64,000 bases of DNA from Cedecea neteri NBRC 105707 = ATCC 33855 (GCF_001571265.1 NZ_BCTL01000018.1:47796-111795), one strand, 5' to 3'; counted from the stretch's first letter, positions 40,241-49,459 are shown. Numbers and translations: made by a program. The notes: generated from the sequence alone by a model not told the origin.

Positions 40241-40456
40241 ATGACTACCAAGCTCACCAAAACCGATTATTTGATGCGTCTCCGGCGTTGTCAGACAATT
40301 GATACGCTGGAACGCGTAATAGAAAAAAATAAATATGAATTATCAGATAATGAACTGGCGGTATTTTATTCAGCAGCCGATCACCGTCTTGCAGAACTGA
40401 CGATGAATAAACTGTATGACAAAATCCCACCTTCAGTGTGGAAATTTATTCGTTAA
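40241..40456 (+). CDS. hha: Haemolysin expression modulator Hha
   Basis: 71-residue nucleoid-associated protein that binds H-NS and strengthens silencing of horizontally acquired and A/T-rich genes. Identical to E. coli Hha over most of its length ([20 protein letters not shown] through [11 protein letters not shown]); only the first few residues differ. Second gene of tomB-hha. Confidence 0.97.
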   Translation: MTTKLTKTDYLMRLRRCQTIDTLERVIEKNKYELSDNELAVFYSAADHRLAELTMNKLYDKIPPSVWKFIR

Positions 40457-40707
40457 TAGTCATTTTATTAAATAATATTTAAAATCACATTTTATCTCCT
40501 GTTATTGTCTGGTTTGTCTCAGTCGATGTTGCACAGGTTTGGATTAACACCCGTTAACCAGCCAGCGAAATACCGTAAGCACTCCTCAACGCTAACCTCG
40601 CCTCGCCGCAGCCTGCGACGTGAGATTCATCACGCTCAGGGAACGATACCCACTCATTTCTTTCGAAATTCAGGTAGCCTTGCAGGCCACTGAAGAGGGA
40701 GTCTGTG

Positions 40708-41259
40708 ATGAGTGAAGAAAAGCGTAAAATGATTGCCGGTGAGCTATACCGGCCTGGAGACGAAACCCTGCAGCAAGAGAGCCACAAGGCACGCCAGCTG
40801 CTGCATCGCTACAACCACAGCTCGCCGGACGAGCAGGCGTACCGCGATGAGATCCTCGCCGAGTTGCTAGGCCAGAGCGAAGGGGCTTACATCGAACCGA
40901 CTTTCCGCTGTGACTACGGCTACAACATCTACCTGGGTAAAAACTTCTACGCCAATTTCGAATGCGTCATGTTGGACCCCTGCCCTATTCGCATTGGCGA
41001 CAACTGTATGCTGGCACCCGGCGTTCATATTTATACGGCAACCCATCCTCTGGATGCCGAAACGCGAAATAGCGGCGTTGAATTGGGCAAGCCGGTGACG
41101 ATTGGCAATAACGTGTGGATTGGCGGGCGGGCGGTTATTAATCCTGGCGTGACCATTGGCGATAATGTCGTGGTAGGCTCAGGCTCGGTAGTCACCAAAG
41201 ATATTCCGGCCAACTGTGTTGTGGCGGGTAATCCAGCTCGTATCATTAAGATGCTTTAA
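40708..41259 (+). CDS. maa: Maltose O-acetyltransferase
   Basis: 183-residue acyltransferase with a left-handed beta-helix of hexapeptide repeats; acetylates maltose and glucose using acetyl-CoA. N-terminal maltose-transacetylase domain ([17 protein letters not shown]) and hexapeptide segments ([39 protein letters not shown]) match E. coli. ATG at 40708 lies just after AGAGGGAG; the GTG one codon upstream is less likely. Confidence 0.95.
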   Translation: MSEEKRKMIAGELYRPGDETLQQESHKARQLLHRYNHSSPDEQAYRDEILAELLGQSEGAYIEPTFRCDYGYNIYLGKNFYANFECVMLDPCPIRIGDNCMLAPGVHIYTATHPLDAETRNSGVELGKPVTIGNNVWIGGRAVINPGVTIGDNVVVGSGSVVTKDIPANCVVAGNPARIIKML

Positions 41260-41384
41260 GGCGGCCAGAGAGGTTAACTGTTATGGTTATTTTTGGCTTA
41301 TCTGTTACTTTTTTGCATGGCCTGTGGTTCTTAAAATAGTCTGGTCATGCGTACAACCGAAACAGAGAACTTAGAAGGCACACC

Positions 41385-41861
41385 ATGTCAGAAATTCAGC
41401 GCCTGCTTACCAATACCATCGAACATCTGAATGAAACTGAAAAGCGCGATAATCGCCCGCGCTTCAGTATCAGTTTTATCCGCAAACATCCCGGATTGTT
41501 TATCGGCATGTATATCGGCTGGTTTGCCACTATGTGGGTAATGCTTGAATCAGAAACCCTGGCGGGCTCAGTATGGCTGCTGGTCGTGCTGTTCGCGCTG
41601 ATGAACGCGTTTTTCTTCTTTGATGTCAATCCTCGCTACCGCTACAGCGATATTGACGTCCTCGATCTGCGAGTTTGCTATAACGGCGAGTGGTACAACA
41701 CCCGCAACGTGCCCGGGGCGCTGATCGATGAAATCCTCAGTTCCCCGAGCGTGGATGAAGAGCAAAAATCTTTGTTGCACAAAATGCTCAGTCGCAAAGG
41801 GGAACTGTCGTTTTATGACGTATTCTCACTCACCCGCCAGCAGCCTGCGGGTGAGCGATAA
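41385..41861 (+). CDS. ylaC: Inner-membrane protein YlaC
   Basis: 158 residues with two central hydrophobic helices ([16 protein letters not shown] and [20 protein letters not shown]) and a soluble C-terminal part. Close to E. coli YlaC throughout; function unknown. ATG preceded by GAAGGCACACC. Converges with rpmJ2, whose stop lies 3 nt away. Confidence 0.93.
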   Translation: MSEIQRLLTNTIEHLNETEKRDNRPRFSISFIRKHPGLFIGMYIGWFATMWVMLESETLAGSVWLLVVLFALMNAFFFFDVNPRYRYSDIDVLDLRVCYNGEWYNTRNVPGALIDEILSSPSVDEEQKSLLHKMLSRKGELSFYDVFSLTRQQPAGER

Positions 41862-41864
41862 CCA

Positions 41865-42005
41865 CTAGCGACGTTTTTTTCGTCCCTGCACCGCTTTAAA
41901 ACGCGGATTAGATTTGCAAATCACATACAGCCGCCCCTTGCGCTTAACAATCTGGCAGTCGGGGTGGCGCTGTTTTGCACTGCGAAGTGAATTCAATACC
42001 TGCAT
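41865..42005 (-). CDS. rpmJ2: Alternative 50S ribosomal protein L36 (zinc-independent)
   Basis: 46 residues starting [20 protein letters not shown] and ending RKKRR, close to E. coli YkgO. It lacks the complete four-ligand zinc ribbon of standard L36 (only two Cys), so it can replace the zinc-binding form when zinc is scarce. Starts 4 nt after the rpmE2 stop with AAGGAG as its ribosome-binding site; second gene of the rpmE2-rpmJ2 operon. Confidence 0.95.
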   Translation of the reverse strand: MQVLNSLRSAKQRHPDCQIVKRKGRLYVICKSNPRFKAVQGRKKRR

Positions 42006-42008
42006 TTC

Positions 42009-42269
42009 TTAAGACTCCTTCCCGCCAAAGAACTTGCCAAAACGCTGCTGGAAGCGCGCCGGGCCGCCTTCATTGACGAAGACTTTCTGTTTGCCGGTGT
42101 AATGAGGATGCGAAGCAGAAGAAACTTCGATCGTCACGTAGGGGTAAGTGACCCCGTCCAGCTCAATCTCGCGGTCGGTTTTGATCGTCGAGCCCACTTT
42201 AAAATATTCATTTACGCTGGTGTCGTGAAACACCACGGTCCGGTAAAACGGATGGATATCGCGCTGCAT
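42009..42269 (-). CDS. rpmE2: Alternative 50S ribosomal protein L31 type B (zinc-independent)
   Basis: 86 residues, close to E. coli YkgM ([22 protein letters not shown]). It has no Cys, so it does not bind zinc and can displace zinc-loaded L31, freeing zinc. Start at MQRDIHP is supported by GGAATG 9 nt upstream; an ATG three codons earlier is possible. Preceded immediately by a Zur-type operator. Confidence 0.95.
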   Translation of the reverse strand: MQRDIHPFYRTVVFHDTSVNEYFKVGSTIKTDREIELDGVTYPYVTIEVSSASHPHYTGKQKVFVNEGGPARFQQRFGKFFGGKES

Positions 42270-42285
42270 AAAAATCATTCCGATA

Positions 42286-42300
42286 TGTTATAACGTAACA
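42286..42300 (-). promoter_or_regulatory. Zur-type operator before rpmE2
   Basis: TGTTATAACGTAACA, a TGTTA/TAACA inverted repeat within the longer Zur consensus (GTTATAnnnTAACA class), 17-31 nt upstream of the rpmE2 start. E. coli ykgM has a Zur site at this position. Confidence 0.82.
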
Positions 42301-42357
42301 ATAAAATAAAAGATGATTGGGTAAATTGCAAGCGGGGTTTAAAACCCAGAGGGAGTC

Positions 42358-42387
42358 AAAAAGAAGCGGGCACCGCTTGGGTGCCCG
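42358..42387 (-). terminator. Terminator of the chemoreceptor gene
   Basis: On the - strand, stem CGGGCACC / GGTGCCCG with loop CAAGC, then CTTCTTTTT; 6 nt past the stop. Confidence 0.85.
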
Positions 42388-42393
42388 ACGAGA

Positions 42394-44298
42394 TTAGAGT
42401 TTAAATCCGGCTACCACACGCTCAAGCTGGGTAGATTGCTCCGCCATAGAGTGTGAGGCAGAAGAGACTTCCTGCACCAGCGCGGCGTTCTGCTGCGTAG
42501 TGCTATCCAGCTGATTAATTGCCAGATTCACCTGCTCGATGCCGGTGCTCTGCTCACGGCTGGAAGACATAATTTCGGCCATCAGCGTCGTCACGTTACG
42601 TACGCCCAGGGTCAATTCTTCCATGGTGCTGCCCGCCTGATGAACCAACTCCGTGCCAAGGTTTACGTTGCTGACTGACGTTTCGATCAGCGCTTTAATT
42701 TCCCGCGCCGACTGTGCGGAGCGCTGGGCAAGGCTGCGAACCTCAGAGGCAACAACCGCAAAACCACGGCCCTGCTCACCGGCCCGAGCGGCCTCAACGG
42801 CGGCGTTCAGTGCCAGGATATTGGTCTGGAAAGCGATACTGTCAATCACGCTGATAATATCCACCACTTTGCCAGAAGAAGTCTGAATAGCATTCATCGT
42901 GCTGACGACCTGCTTCACCACTTCCCCGCCTTTCACCGCCACGCTGGAAGCTTCACGCGCCAGCTCGTTGGCATGAGCGGCGTTATCGGCATTCTGGCGA
43001 ACGGTGCTGGTCAGCTCCTCCATCGACGCCGCCGTTTGCTCAATTGAGCTGGCCTGATCTTCGGTTCGGGCAGAAAGATCCTGATTGCCCGTCGCTATCT
43101 GATGAGAGGCCGAAGAAATTGCCCGGGCGCTATCCCCAACCTGCCGCAGCATGGTTTGCAGGTAACTAATCACACCGTTAAAACTGTCGATAATGGCGTT
43201 AAATTCAGGGCTACTGGTTGGTTCAAGACGCTGAGTCAGGTCGGCACCGCCGGCGGAAAGGCGGCTGATGTTGTGGTTAAGATCGCCCAGGCGGCGCATC
43301 ATATTGCGAACAAACAGTACCAGGATCCCGAGCAAAACGATCGCCATCGGGATCTGCACCATGCCAAGACGCAGCAGAATCGAGTCCGTTTGTTTCGTCA
43401 GAAGCGCAGTTGGCAGGTCAACCGCCAGAATCCACGGGCTGCCTTTTACCGTTTGCAAAATAACGGTGTGCGAAGTCCCATCGTTATCGTATTCATTCTC
43501 ACTGCTCTGGCTGGCATTAAAACCGGGCAGCATTTCCTGAACGGCTTTCGCCATTGGCAGAGAGCCACTCAGCTCAGAAAGATTTTTTAAGCCCGCCGTT
43601 TTGCCAATCTGATCCGCGTTACCGACGACTTTACCGTCGGCTTCAATAATCAGCACCTGGCCTTTAACCGCCTCACTCATCTGCTTAGCCAGCTGATTAA
43701 AGAAGCCCAGCGTCACATCGATGGTCGCCACGCCCCACGGCTGCCCCTCTTTGGCGATCGCCATTGCGCAGTTTGTTCGCGGCTGCGGGCTGGCATCATC
43801 CTGGTAGGCGTTGGCCCAGGCGCACTGCCCTGCCGGAGAAGCAAGCCCGGCTTTGTACCACACCTGCTCGTAGTAATTAGGCGCGGCATCCGAGTTCCAG
43901 TAGGTATTTTCTTCCAGTTTGTTACTGCCGCTGCGGGCAAAGAAAGTGCTGAATTTATTACGCCCCGCCTCGCGTTTTTCCGGCAAAGGCCAGATGCCGC
44001 CGCCAAACACGTTCACATCCTGGTATTGATCCACCAGCGTTGGCAATAACTTATTAATATCATCGCTTTGCATCGCGGCCACGGACTGGGTAATGCTGCG
44101 CATCTGCGCCTGCACCCGATTCATCTGCTCGGTGATATTGACCGCCACGTTATCCACTTCGAAGCGAATCAGCTGGGTTTCATTGCGCTTAAGCTGCGGG
44201 GTCACAAAAAAGTGAATCACCAGCGAAGTGATCGCAATTAACAACATGAAAAACAAACATAAAGAGGTAATAAATCGGGATTGTGTAGTTTTTAGCAT
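42394..44298 (-). CDS. Methyl-accepting chemotaxis protein
   Basis: 634-residue transmembrane chemoreceptor: N-terminal helix, a large periplasmic dCache-type sensor (about residues 35-300), second helix (about 310-330, ending LVRNMMRRL), HAMP, and a complete signalling domain with the hairpin tip ([27 protein letters not shown]). There is no NWETF-type C-terminal pentapeptide (ends VVAGFKL), so it does not tether CheR/CheB. Two sensor Cys (QCAWA, NCAMA) could form a disulfide. Ligand unknown. Own terminator; single gene. Confidence 0.92.
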   Translation of the reverse strand: MLKTTQSRFITSLCLFFMLLIAITSLVIHFFVTPQLKRNETQLIRFEVDNVAVNITEQMNRVQAQMRSITQSVAAMQSDDINKLLPTLVDQYQDVNVFGGGIWPLPEKREAGRNKFSTFFARSGSNKLEENTYWNSDAAPNYYEQVWYKAGLASPAGQCAWANAYQDDASPQPRTNCAMAIAKEGQPWGVATIDVTLGFFNQLAKQMSEAVKGQVLIIEADGKVVGNADQIGKTAGLKNLSELSGSLPMAKAVQEMLPGFNASQSSENEYDNDGTSHTVILQTVKGSPWILAVDLPTALLTKQTDSILLRLGMVQIPMAIVLLGILVLFVRNMMRRLGDLNHNISRLSAGGADLTQRLEPTSSPEFNAIIDSFNGVISYLQTMLRQVGDSARAISSASHQIATGNQDLSARTEDQASSIEQTAASMEELTSTVRQNADNAAHANELAREASSVAVKGGEVVKQVVSTMNAIQTSSGKVVDIISVIDSIAFQTNILALNAAVEAARAGEQGRGFAVVASEVRSLAQRSAQSAREIKALIETSVSNVNLGTELVHQAGSTMEELTLGVRNVTTLMAEIMSSSREQSTGIEQVNLAINQLDSTTQQNAALVQEVSSASHSMAEQSTQLERVVAGFKL

Positions 44299-44677
44299 GA
44301 TGAAGACACCTGGTGGTAGAAAGCGAAACGCTTAGCAAGCTCTTCGGCATAAAACCCATAAACTTAACTGCTGCCATAAGTTAACTGCCCGTTAACTATT
44401 TCCAAATGTAATTAACTCTCAGTGAAATCCATAAGTTACCCCTATGCATTGAAACATTTTGCAATGATTAGACTTTTCTCGTTTCCGCAAATGCTTAGAA
44501 CCCCGCCGGGTCATAGCTTAGAAGATAACAATATTGGGCGAGGATTTTTGATTACGGCAAGGTAAGCGCTAACGCTACCCGACCGTATTCAGAAGGACAT
44601 TGCCATGATGCTGCCCCGCTGTTGTGCCGAACTCAACGTAACCACTTTTTCCAAGCCCCTGATTACCGGAGTAAATT
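44299..44677. other. Intergenic region between chemoreceptor and oxygenase genes
   Basis: 379 bp. Holds the divergent promoters, a direct repeat GCTTAGAA at 44493-44500 and 44516-44523 (23 bp apart, a possible activator site), a structured leader hairpin at 44553-44587 and a mini-ORF from 44605. Confidence 0.6.
44553..44587 (+). promoter_or_regulatory. Leader hairpin upstream of the oxygenase operon
   Basis: Outer stem TACGG (44553-44557) / CCGTA (44583-44587) around a 3x3 internal loop; inner stem GGT-A-GCG / CGC-T-ACC with one bulged A and a 4-nt loop. Lies just before the ribosome-binding site of the mini-ORF. Confidence 0.5.
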
Positions 44678-44715
44678 ATGAGCACCAATCCAGGCCTGGC
44701 ACTGCCGATTCTTGA
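44605..44715 (+). CDS. Possible leader peptide with Cys-Cys, overlapping the oxygenase start
   Basis: 36-codon ORF starting MMLPRCCAELNV with AGAAGGA 7-8 nt upstream. It ends 38 nt inside the oxygenase gene in another frame, so its translation would interfere with or couple to the oxygenase start. Two adjacent Cys codons (6 and 7) would suit a cysteine-sensing leader for a sulfur operon. This is inference; many such short ORFs are chance. Confidence 0.35.
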   Translation: MMLPRCCAELNVTTFSKPLITGVNYEHQSRPGTADS

Positions 44716-45715
44716 CCTTTCCCAGCTTAACGGCAGCGAGACTGACCGTTCAGCCTTCCTCAGCCAGCTGCGCTACGCCGCACGAGAAATTGGCTTTTTC
44801 TACCTGATCAACCACGGTATCAACCCTGACTTGCAGCAGGCCGTCCAGGACGAAGCCCGCAGCTTCTTTGCCCTCCCCGACGATGAAAAACAGCAGGTGG
44901 CGATGATCCACTCGCCGCATTTCCGTGGTTACAACCGTGCCGCCAGCGAACTCACCCGCGGCCAGCCCGACTGGCGCGAACAGTTCGATCTCGGCGCTGA
45001 ACGCCAGGCATTGCCGCCGGATGAATATGCCCCAGCGTGGCGCCGCCTTCAGGGACCCAACCTCTGGCCAACCGCCAGGCCTGAACTCAAACCGACGCTT
45101 TTACAGTGGCAAAGCGAAATGACCGCCGTGGCGTTAAAGCTGCTGCGCACCTTTGCCGAAGCGCTTAGCCTGCCGGCCGATGCTTTTGATGACCTGTACG
45201 GAAACCTGCCAAACGAACACATCAAGCTGATTCGCTATCCGGGGCAGTCTGCCACGCAGAGCAACCAGGGCGTGGGCGCTCACAAAGATTCCGGCTTTCT
45301 GAGCTTCCTGCTTCAGGACGAGAAAAAAGGCCTGCAGGTCGAAGTCTCGCCGGACAACTGGGTCGATGCCCAGCCGCTGCCGGGCAGCTTTGTGGTCAAT
45401 ATTGGCGAACTGCTGGAGCTGGCCACCAACGGCTACCTGCGCGCCACCGTCCACCGCGTGGTTTCTCCTCCTCAGGATGAAGAACGCCTGTCCATCGCCT
45501 TCTTCCTGGGCGCACAGCTCAACGCCGTGGTGCCGGTTTATCAGCTCCCGGAAGCGCTTTCCCGCGAAGCTCAGGGGCCAGAAAGCGATCCGCAAAACCC
45601 GCTGCTGCGCGACGTAGGCTGGAACTACCTGAAAGGCCGCCTGCGCTCACACCCCGACGTAGCGGAGCGTTATTACCCGGATGTCCTTCGTAACAGCAGT
45701 GAACTGATCGCTTAA
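44678..45715 (+). CDS. Isopenicillin N synthase-like Fe(II)/2-oxoglutarate-type oxygenase
   Basis: 345-residue non-haem iron oxygenase: N-terminal DIOX_N domain (LPILDLSQLNG, REIGFFYLINHGI) and C-terminal double-stranded beta-helix. Iron ligands are the HxD of GAHKDSGFLSF (around residue 205) and the distal His of ATVHRVVSP; the Arg of ERLSIAFF would bind the cosubstrate carboxylate. Substrate unknown. First gene of an operon with a methionine-type ABC importer, which suggests that the enzyme oxidises the imported compound, perhaps a sulfur-containing amino acid derivative, by analogy with TauD and TauABC. Confidence 0.88.
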   Translation: MSTNPGLALPILDLSQLNGSETDRSAFLSQLRYAAREIGFFYLINHGINPDLQQAVQDEARSFFALPDDEKQQVAMIHSPHFRGYNRAASELTRGQPDWREQFDLGAERQALPPDEYAPAWRRLQGPNLWPTARPELKPTLLQWQSEMTAVALKLLRTFAEALSLPADAFDDLYGNLPNEHIKLIRYPGQSATQSNQGVGAHKDSGFLSFLLQDEKKGLQVEVSPDNWVDAQPLPGSFVVNIGELLELATNGYLRATVHRVVSPPQDEERLSIAFFLGAQLNAVVPVYQLPEALSREAQGPESDPQNPLLRDVGWNYLKGRLRSHPDVAERYYPDVLRNSSELIA

Positions 45716-45744
45716 TAACACATTAAAATAAAAGGAAAATAACG

Positions 45745-46551
45745 ATGAAAAAGACCGTTTTTAAACTGGCTGGCGTTGCTCTGTCACTGTCTCTGGCTTT
45801 CGCGGCGCAGGCCGCTGACGTGCTACGCGTCGCGGCTGACCCGGTACCACATGCGGAAATTCTCGCCTTTGTGCAGAAGCTCGACCCTAACCTCAAGTTA
45901 AAGGTCGTCGAGCTGAGCAACGGCGTTAACGCTAACGAACTGCTGGCCAATGGCGACGTTGATGCCAACTACTTCCAGCATGTGCCTTATTTACGCGATC
46001 AGGAAAAAGCGCTCGGCAAGAAATTTGTCGTTGCCGCAACGGTACATATCGAACCGCTGGGCATTTACTCGCACAAATACAAAGATCTGAAATCCGTGCC
46101 GGAAGGCGCAACCATCGCGGTGCCAAACAACGTCACCAACCTTAGCCGCGCGCTGTATTTGCTGCAGGACAAAGGGTTAATCACCCTCAAACCGGAATTT
46201 AAAGATGCCGCCACCAATCAGGCGACGCCCAAAGACATCGCCAGCAACCCGAAGAAGCTGAAAATCCTGGAAGTTGAATCCCCGCAGATCCCCCGCTCTC
46301 TGGATGACGTTGGCCTGGGCGTGATCAACGGCAACTATGCGCTGGAAGCCGGACTCAGCCCGGCCAAAGACTCTCTGGGCCTTGAGAGCGCAACCCATAA
46401 CCCCTACGCCAACATTCTGGTCACTAACCCAAATCTGGAAAACGACCCGCGCATCAAGCAGCTGGCGAAAGATCTCGAATCCCCTCAGGTGGCAGAGTTC
46501 ATTCGCAAGCAGTACAACGGCTCGGTGATCCCGGTAGAGACTAAGTCATGA
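45745..46551 (+). CDS. MetQ/NlpA-family substrate-binding protein
   Basis: 268-residue periplasmic binding protein. Signal peptide [10 protein letters not shown]...FAAQA cleaved before ADVLRV. No lipobox, unlike E. coli MetQ, so it is probably soluble in the periplasm. NlpA-family blocks ([41 protein letters not shown]) are present. Overlaps the ATPase gene by 4 nt. Specificity (methionine, a derivative or another amino acid) cannot be read from sequence. Confidence 0.9.
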   Translation: MKKTVFKLAGVALSLSLAFAAQAADVLRVAADPVPHAEILAFVQKLDPNLKLKVVELSNGVNANELLANGDVDANYFQHVPYLRDQEKALGKKFVVAATVHIEPLGIYSHKYKDLKSVPEGATIAVPNNVTNLSRALYLLQDKGLITLKPEFKDAATNQATPKDIASNPKKLKILEVESPQIPRSLDDVGLGVINGNYALEAGLSPAKDSLGLESATHNPYANILVTNPNLENDPRIKQLAKDLESPQVAEFIRKQYNGSVIPVETKS

Positions 46552-47339
46552 TCTCCCTTGAGCGGCTGAGCAAAGTGTACGCCGGAGAAGGCCAGCCGGC
46601 GCTGGATGACATTAACCTTGTGGTCCCGGATGGCGCGATTTACGGCATTCTGGGCCGCAGCGGCGCCGGGAAAAGTACGCTTATTCGCTGTCTCAACCTG
46701 CTGGAGCGGCCCACCTCGGGCCGCATTATCATGAATGACCGGGACATCACCACCTTTAATCAGCGCGAGCTTCGCCAGCACCGCCAGCGCACCGGCATGG
46801 TGTTCCAGCATTTCAACCTGATTCACGCCCGCAGCGTGGAAGACAACGTTGCCGTGCCGCTGGAAATCTCCGGCACGCCACGTGAAGCTCGCCAAAAACG
46901 CGTTGCCGAGCTGCTCAACCTTGTTGGCCTGAGCGACAAAGCCAAAGCCTTTCCGTCTCAGCTTTCCGGCGGACAAAAACAGCGAGTCGGCATCGCCCGT
47001 GCGCTGGCCGCCCACCCGGAAATCCTGCTCTGCGATGAGGCCACCAGCGCGCTGGATCCTGACACAACCGCTTCAATCCTGGCTCTGCTGGCAGACATCA
47101 ACCGCCAGCTTGGGCTGACCATCGTGCTGATCACCCATCAGCTGGAAGTCGTCAAAGCCATTTGCGATCACGCGGCGCTGCTGGAACACGGCAGGTTAAT
47201 CGAAAGCGGTCCGCTGTCTGAAAGATTAGTGGACCCGTTCTCCAAATTACGTATTTCGCTGCTGCACGACGAACAGGCAGAACGCGAGTTCTTACGTCGC
47301 CACGGCGTGGAAGGGAGAGTCTTATGCGAAGTAGCATGA
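46548..47339 (+). CDS. MetN-like ABC ATPase lacking the regulatory domain
   Basis: 263 residues. Walker [10 protein letters not shown], signature [15 protein letters not shown] and Walker [12 protein letters not shown] are intact. E. coli MetN has 343 residues with a C-terminal ACT/NIL-like domain that binds methionine and shuts the transporter (trans-inhibition); this protein stops soon after the ATPase fold, so that control should be missing. Overlaps the permease gene by 16 nt. Confidence 0.9.
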   Translation: MISLERLSKVYAGEGQPALDDINLVVPDGAIYGILGRSGAGKSTLIRCLNLLERPTSGRIIMNDRDITTFNQRELRQHRQRTGMVFQHFNLIHARSVEDNVAVPLEISGTPREARQKRVAELLNLVGLSDKAKAFPSQLSGGQKQRVGIARALAAHPEILLCDEATSALDPDTTASILALLADINRQLGLTIVLITHQLEVVKAICDHAALLEHGRLIESGPLSERLVDPFSKLRISLLHDEQAEREFLRRHGVEGRVLCEVA

Positions 47340-47995
47340 GTTGGGAAGATCTGTGGCCGCTGCTGCTGGACGGCACTCTTGATACGCTTTACATGGTGGG
47401 GCTTGCGGCGCTGTTCACAGTACTGATTGGCCTGCCGCTCGGCGTGCTTCTGTTTCTCACCCGCCGCGACGGGGTATTGCCCGCCCTCCGCCTTAATCAG
47501 GTGCTCGGCAGCATCATTAACGTAGGGCGCTCGCTGCCGTTTATCGTCCTGCTTATCGCGCTAATCCCGCTGACCCGAATTATCGTCGGCACCACGCTCG
47601 GCAGCACGGCGGCGGTTGTGCCTATTACCATCGGCGCCTTCCCCTTCTTCGCCCGCGTGGTCGAAAGCGCGCTGGATGAGGTGGATAAAGGCCGCATTGA
47701 AGCCATTCTGTCGATGGGCGGCAACGCCTGGCACGTGGTGAGCAAAGTGCTGCTGCCGGAAGCCTTACCTGCCATCCTGGCGGGGATCACGCTCACGGTA
47801 GTGATGCTGATTGGCTTTTCTTCGATGGCCGGCGTCATCGGCGGCGGCGGCCTGGGAGACCTGGCCATTCGCTACGGCTACCAGCGTTTCAATAACCAGG
47901 TCATGGTCGGGACCGTTATCGTGCTGATTGTGATGGTGCACCTGGTACAAAGCCTTGGCGACCATTTAGTCCGTCGCCTCGCCCACCGTCGCTGA
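47324..47995 (+). CDS. MetI-like ABC permease
   Basis: 223-residue inner-membrane permease with five or six helices and the EAA-type loop ([23 protein letters not shown]). Very similar in layout to E. coli MetI ([18 protein letters not shown]). Last gene of the oxygenase-importer operon, followed by a 13-bp hairpin. An in-frame ATG four codons downstream (MSWEDL) could be the true start. Confidence 0.91.
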   Translation: MRSSMSWEDLWPLLLDGTLDTLYMVGLAALFTVLIGLPLGVLLFLTRRDGVLPALRLNQVLGSIINVGRSLPFIVLLIALIPLTRIIVGTTLGSTAAVVPITIGAFPFFARVVESALDEVDKGRIEAILSMGGNAWHVVSKVLLPEALPAILAGITLTVVMLIGFSSMAGVIGGGGLGDLAIRYGYQRFNNQVMVGTVIVLIVMVHLVQSLGDHLVRRLAHRR

Positions 47996-47999
47996 TCTT

Positions 48000-48033
48000 G
48001 TTCAAAGCCCGGAGTCCTGGCCGGGCTTTGAAC
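48000..48033 (+). terminator. Hairpin after the importer operon
   Basis: Perfect 13-bp stem GTTCAAAGCCCGG / CCGGGCTTTGAAC with an 8-nt loop, 4 nt after the permease stop. No T run, so intrinsic termination is probable but not certain. Confidence 0.65.
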
Positions 48034-48081
48034 GTGCCTCCCTCGCCCCTTCTCGTTATCCGCGCTGGATCACAAAATCAA

Positions 48082-48100
48082 ATTGTTAACGTTAACTATT
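48082..48100. promoter_or_regulatory. CscR operator O1
   Basis: ATTGTTAACGTTAACTATT with the 12-bp palindrome GTTAACGTTAAC at its centre, a LacI-family type site. The same 19 bp recurs inverted at 48145-48163. Confidence 0.82.
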
Positions 48101-48115
48101 GCGATTAACATCACG
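48100..48115. promoter_or_regulatory. Possible CRP site in the csc promoter
   Basis: TGCGA-N6-TCACG, 8 of 10 positions of the CRP consensus, abutting operator O1. Catabolite control of sucrose genes would be expected. Confidence 0.5.
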
Positions 48116-48144
48116 TTTATGACGGTTACTCTCTTCTCGCGACA

Positions 48145-48163
48145 AATAGTTAACGTTAACAAT
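48145..48163. promoter_or_regulatory. CscR operator O2
   Basis: AATAGTTAACGTTAACAAT, the exact inverted copy of O1. Centres are 63 bp apart, about six helical turns, which would suit looping by a LacI-family tetramer. O2 lies 31 bp before the cscB start. Confidence 0.82.
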
Positions 48164-48194
48164 ACTGTCATTCAAGCACTCAGAGACTGCACAC

Positions 48195-49455
48195 ATGGCA
48201 CTGACAAAACGGAATAAACACCACTATCTGATCCTGAGCGGGCTGCTGTTTACCTTTTTCTGGACCTGGTCATCGGCGTTTTCGCTGATCTCACTTTGGC
48301 TAAATCAGAAAATCGGCCTGAAAGGCGCGGAAACCGGGCTGATCTTCTCGATAATAGCCTTCACCGCGCTCTGCGCCCAGCCGCTGTATGGCTTCATCCA
48401 GGACAAACTCGGGCTGCGCAAATCGCTGCTGTGGGTTATTGGCGGGCTGCTGCTAGTCAGCGGGCCCTGGTTTATCTTCGTTTGCACCCCGCTGCTTCAG
48501 GTGCATATCGTCGCAGGGGCAATCAGCGTCGGGCTTTACGTCGGCGCCACCTTCTTTGCCGGTATCGGCGCGCTGGAGTCCTATACCGAACGCGTCAGCC
48601 GTATCGTAGGCTTTGAATACGGAAAATCACGCATGTGGGGCTCTTTAGGCTGGGCCGGTGCCACGTTTTTTGCCGGGCTGCTGTTTAACCTCAATCCACA
48701 GCTGAATTTCTGGATGGGTAGCGTCTCTGCCTGCCTGTTCCTGCCTGTTCCTGCTCCTCCTGTGGCGTATGCGTGACATGCAGCCTAACGCCCTCAGCGA
48801 GCTGGAGTATGGTAAAGCCAGCGCGCTGACGCTGGCCGATGCCTTCGGTCTGCTCAAGCTCCCACGCTTCTGGGCGCTGGTGCTTTTTGTTTGCGGCGTC
48901 AGCGTTTACAACGTTTACGATCAGCAATTCCCCGTCTACTTCGCCTCGCTGTTTAACGAAGTGCAGCGCGGCAACGAAATGTTTGGCTTTCTCAACTCCT
49001 TCCAGGTATTTCTCGAAGCGGGCGGGATGTTCCTGGCCCCGATGCTGGTAAACCGCATCGGCGCAAAACGCGGGCTGCTGCTCAGCGGCCTGATCATGGC
49101 TATACGTATCTTTGGTTCAGGCATGGCAAGCGACCCGCTGACCATCTCCTTCATGAAGCTCCTGCACGCCGTCGAGTTACCTATCCTTTTGATTTCAATG
49201 TTTAAGTACATCACCACGCAGTTCGATCAGCGACTCTCCGCCACGCTCTACCTTGTCGGCTTCCAGTTTATTACCTCTATCTGCGCCACCGTACTCTCTC
49301 CGCTGGTCGGGCGCGGATACGACCAGCTCGGCTTTGCCGACACCTACATGATTCTGGCCGGGCTGGTGCTGGCACTGACGCTGGTTTCCGCTTTGCTGCT
49401 CAGCGACTCGGCCCCAGATAACACACACCCTTCTTTAAATCTGACCACCAGGTAA
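48195..49455 (+). pseudogene. cscB: Sucrose:H+ symporter CscB, frameshifted into two ORFs
   Basis: LacY-family oligosaccharide:H+ symporter. The first ORF (48195-48776, 193 residues) encodes helices 1-6; the second (48769-49455, 228 residues, starting MRDMQPNA) the central loop and helices 7-12. The break comes from a tandem duplication of CTGCCTGTTC at 48731-48750. Removing one 10-nt copy restores one frame of 416 codons, with ACLFLLLLLWRMRDMQ across the join; E. coli CscB has 415 residues. The second ATG overlaps the first stop. Either a pseudogene, a switchable gene, a sequence error, or conceivably two half-permeases. Confidence 0.88.
48731..48753 (+). repeat. 10-bp tandem duplication inside cscB
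   Basis: CTGCCTGTTC occurs twice back to back (48731-48740, 48741-48750), followed by a third CTG. The extra unit shifts the frame by +1 and brings in a TGA at 48774. Confidence 0.97.
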
Positions 49456-49459
49456 TGCT

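Noticed and set aside
48769..49455. Second cscB ORF as an independent transporter gene
   Set aside because: It lacks helices 1-6 and fuses perfectly with the first ORF when one 10-bp repeat is removed; better described as part of a frameshifted cscB.
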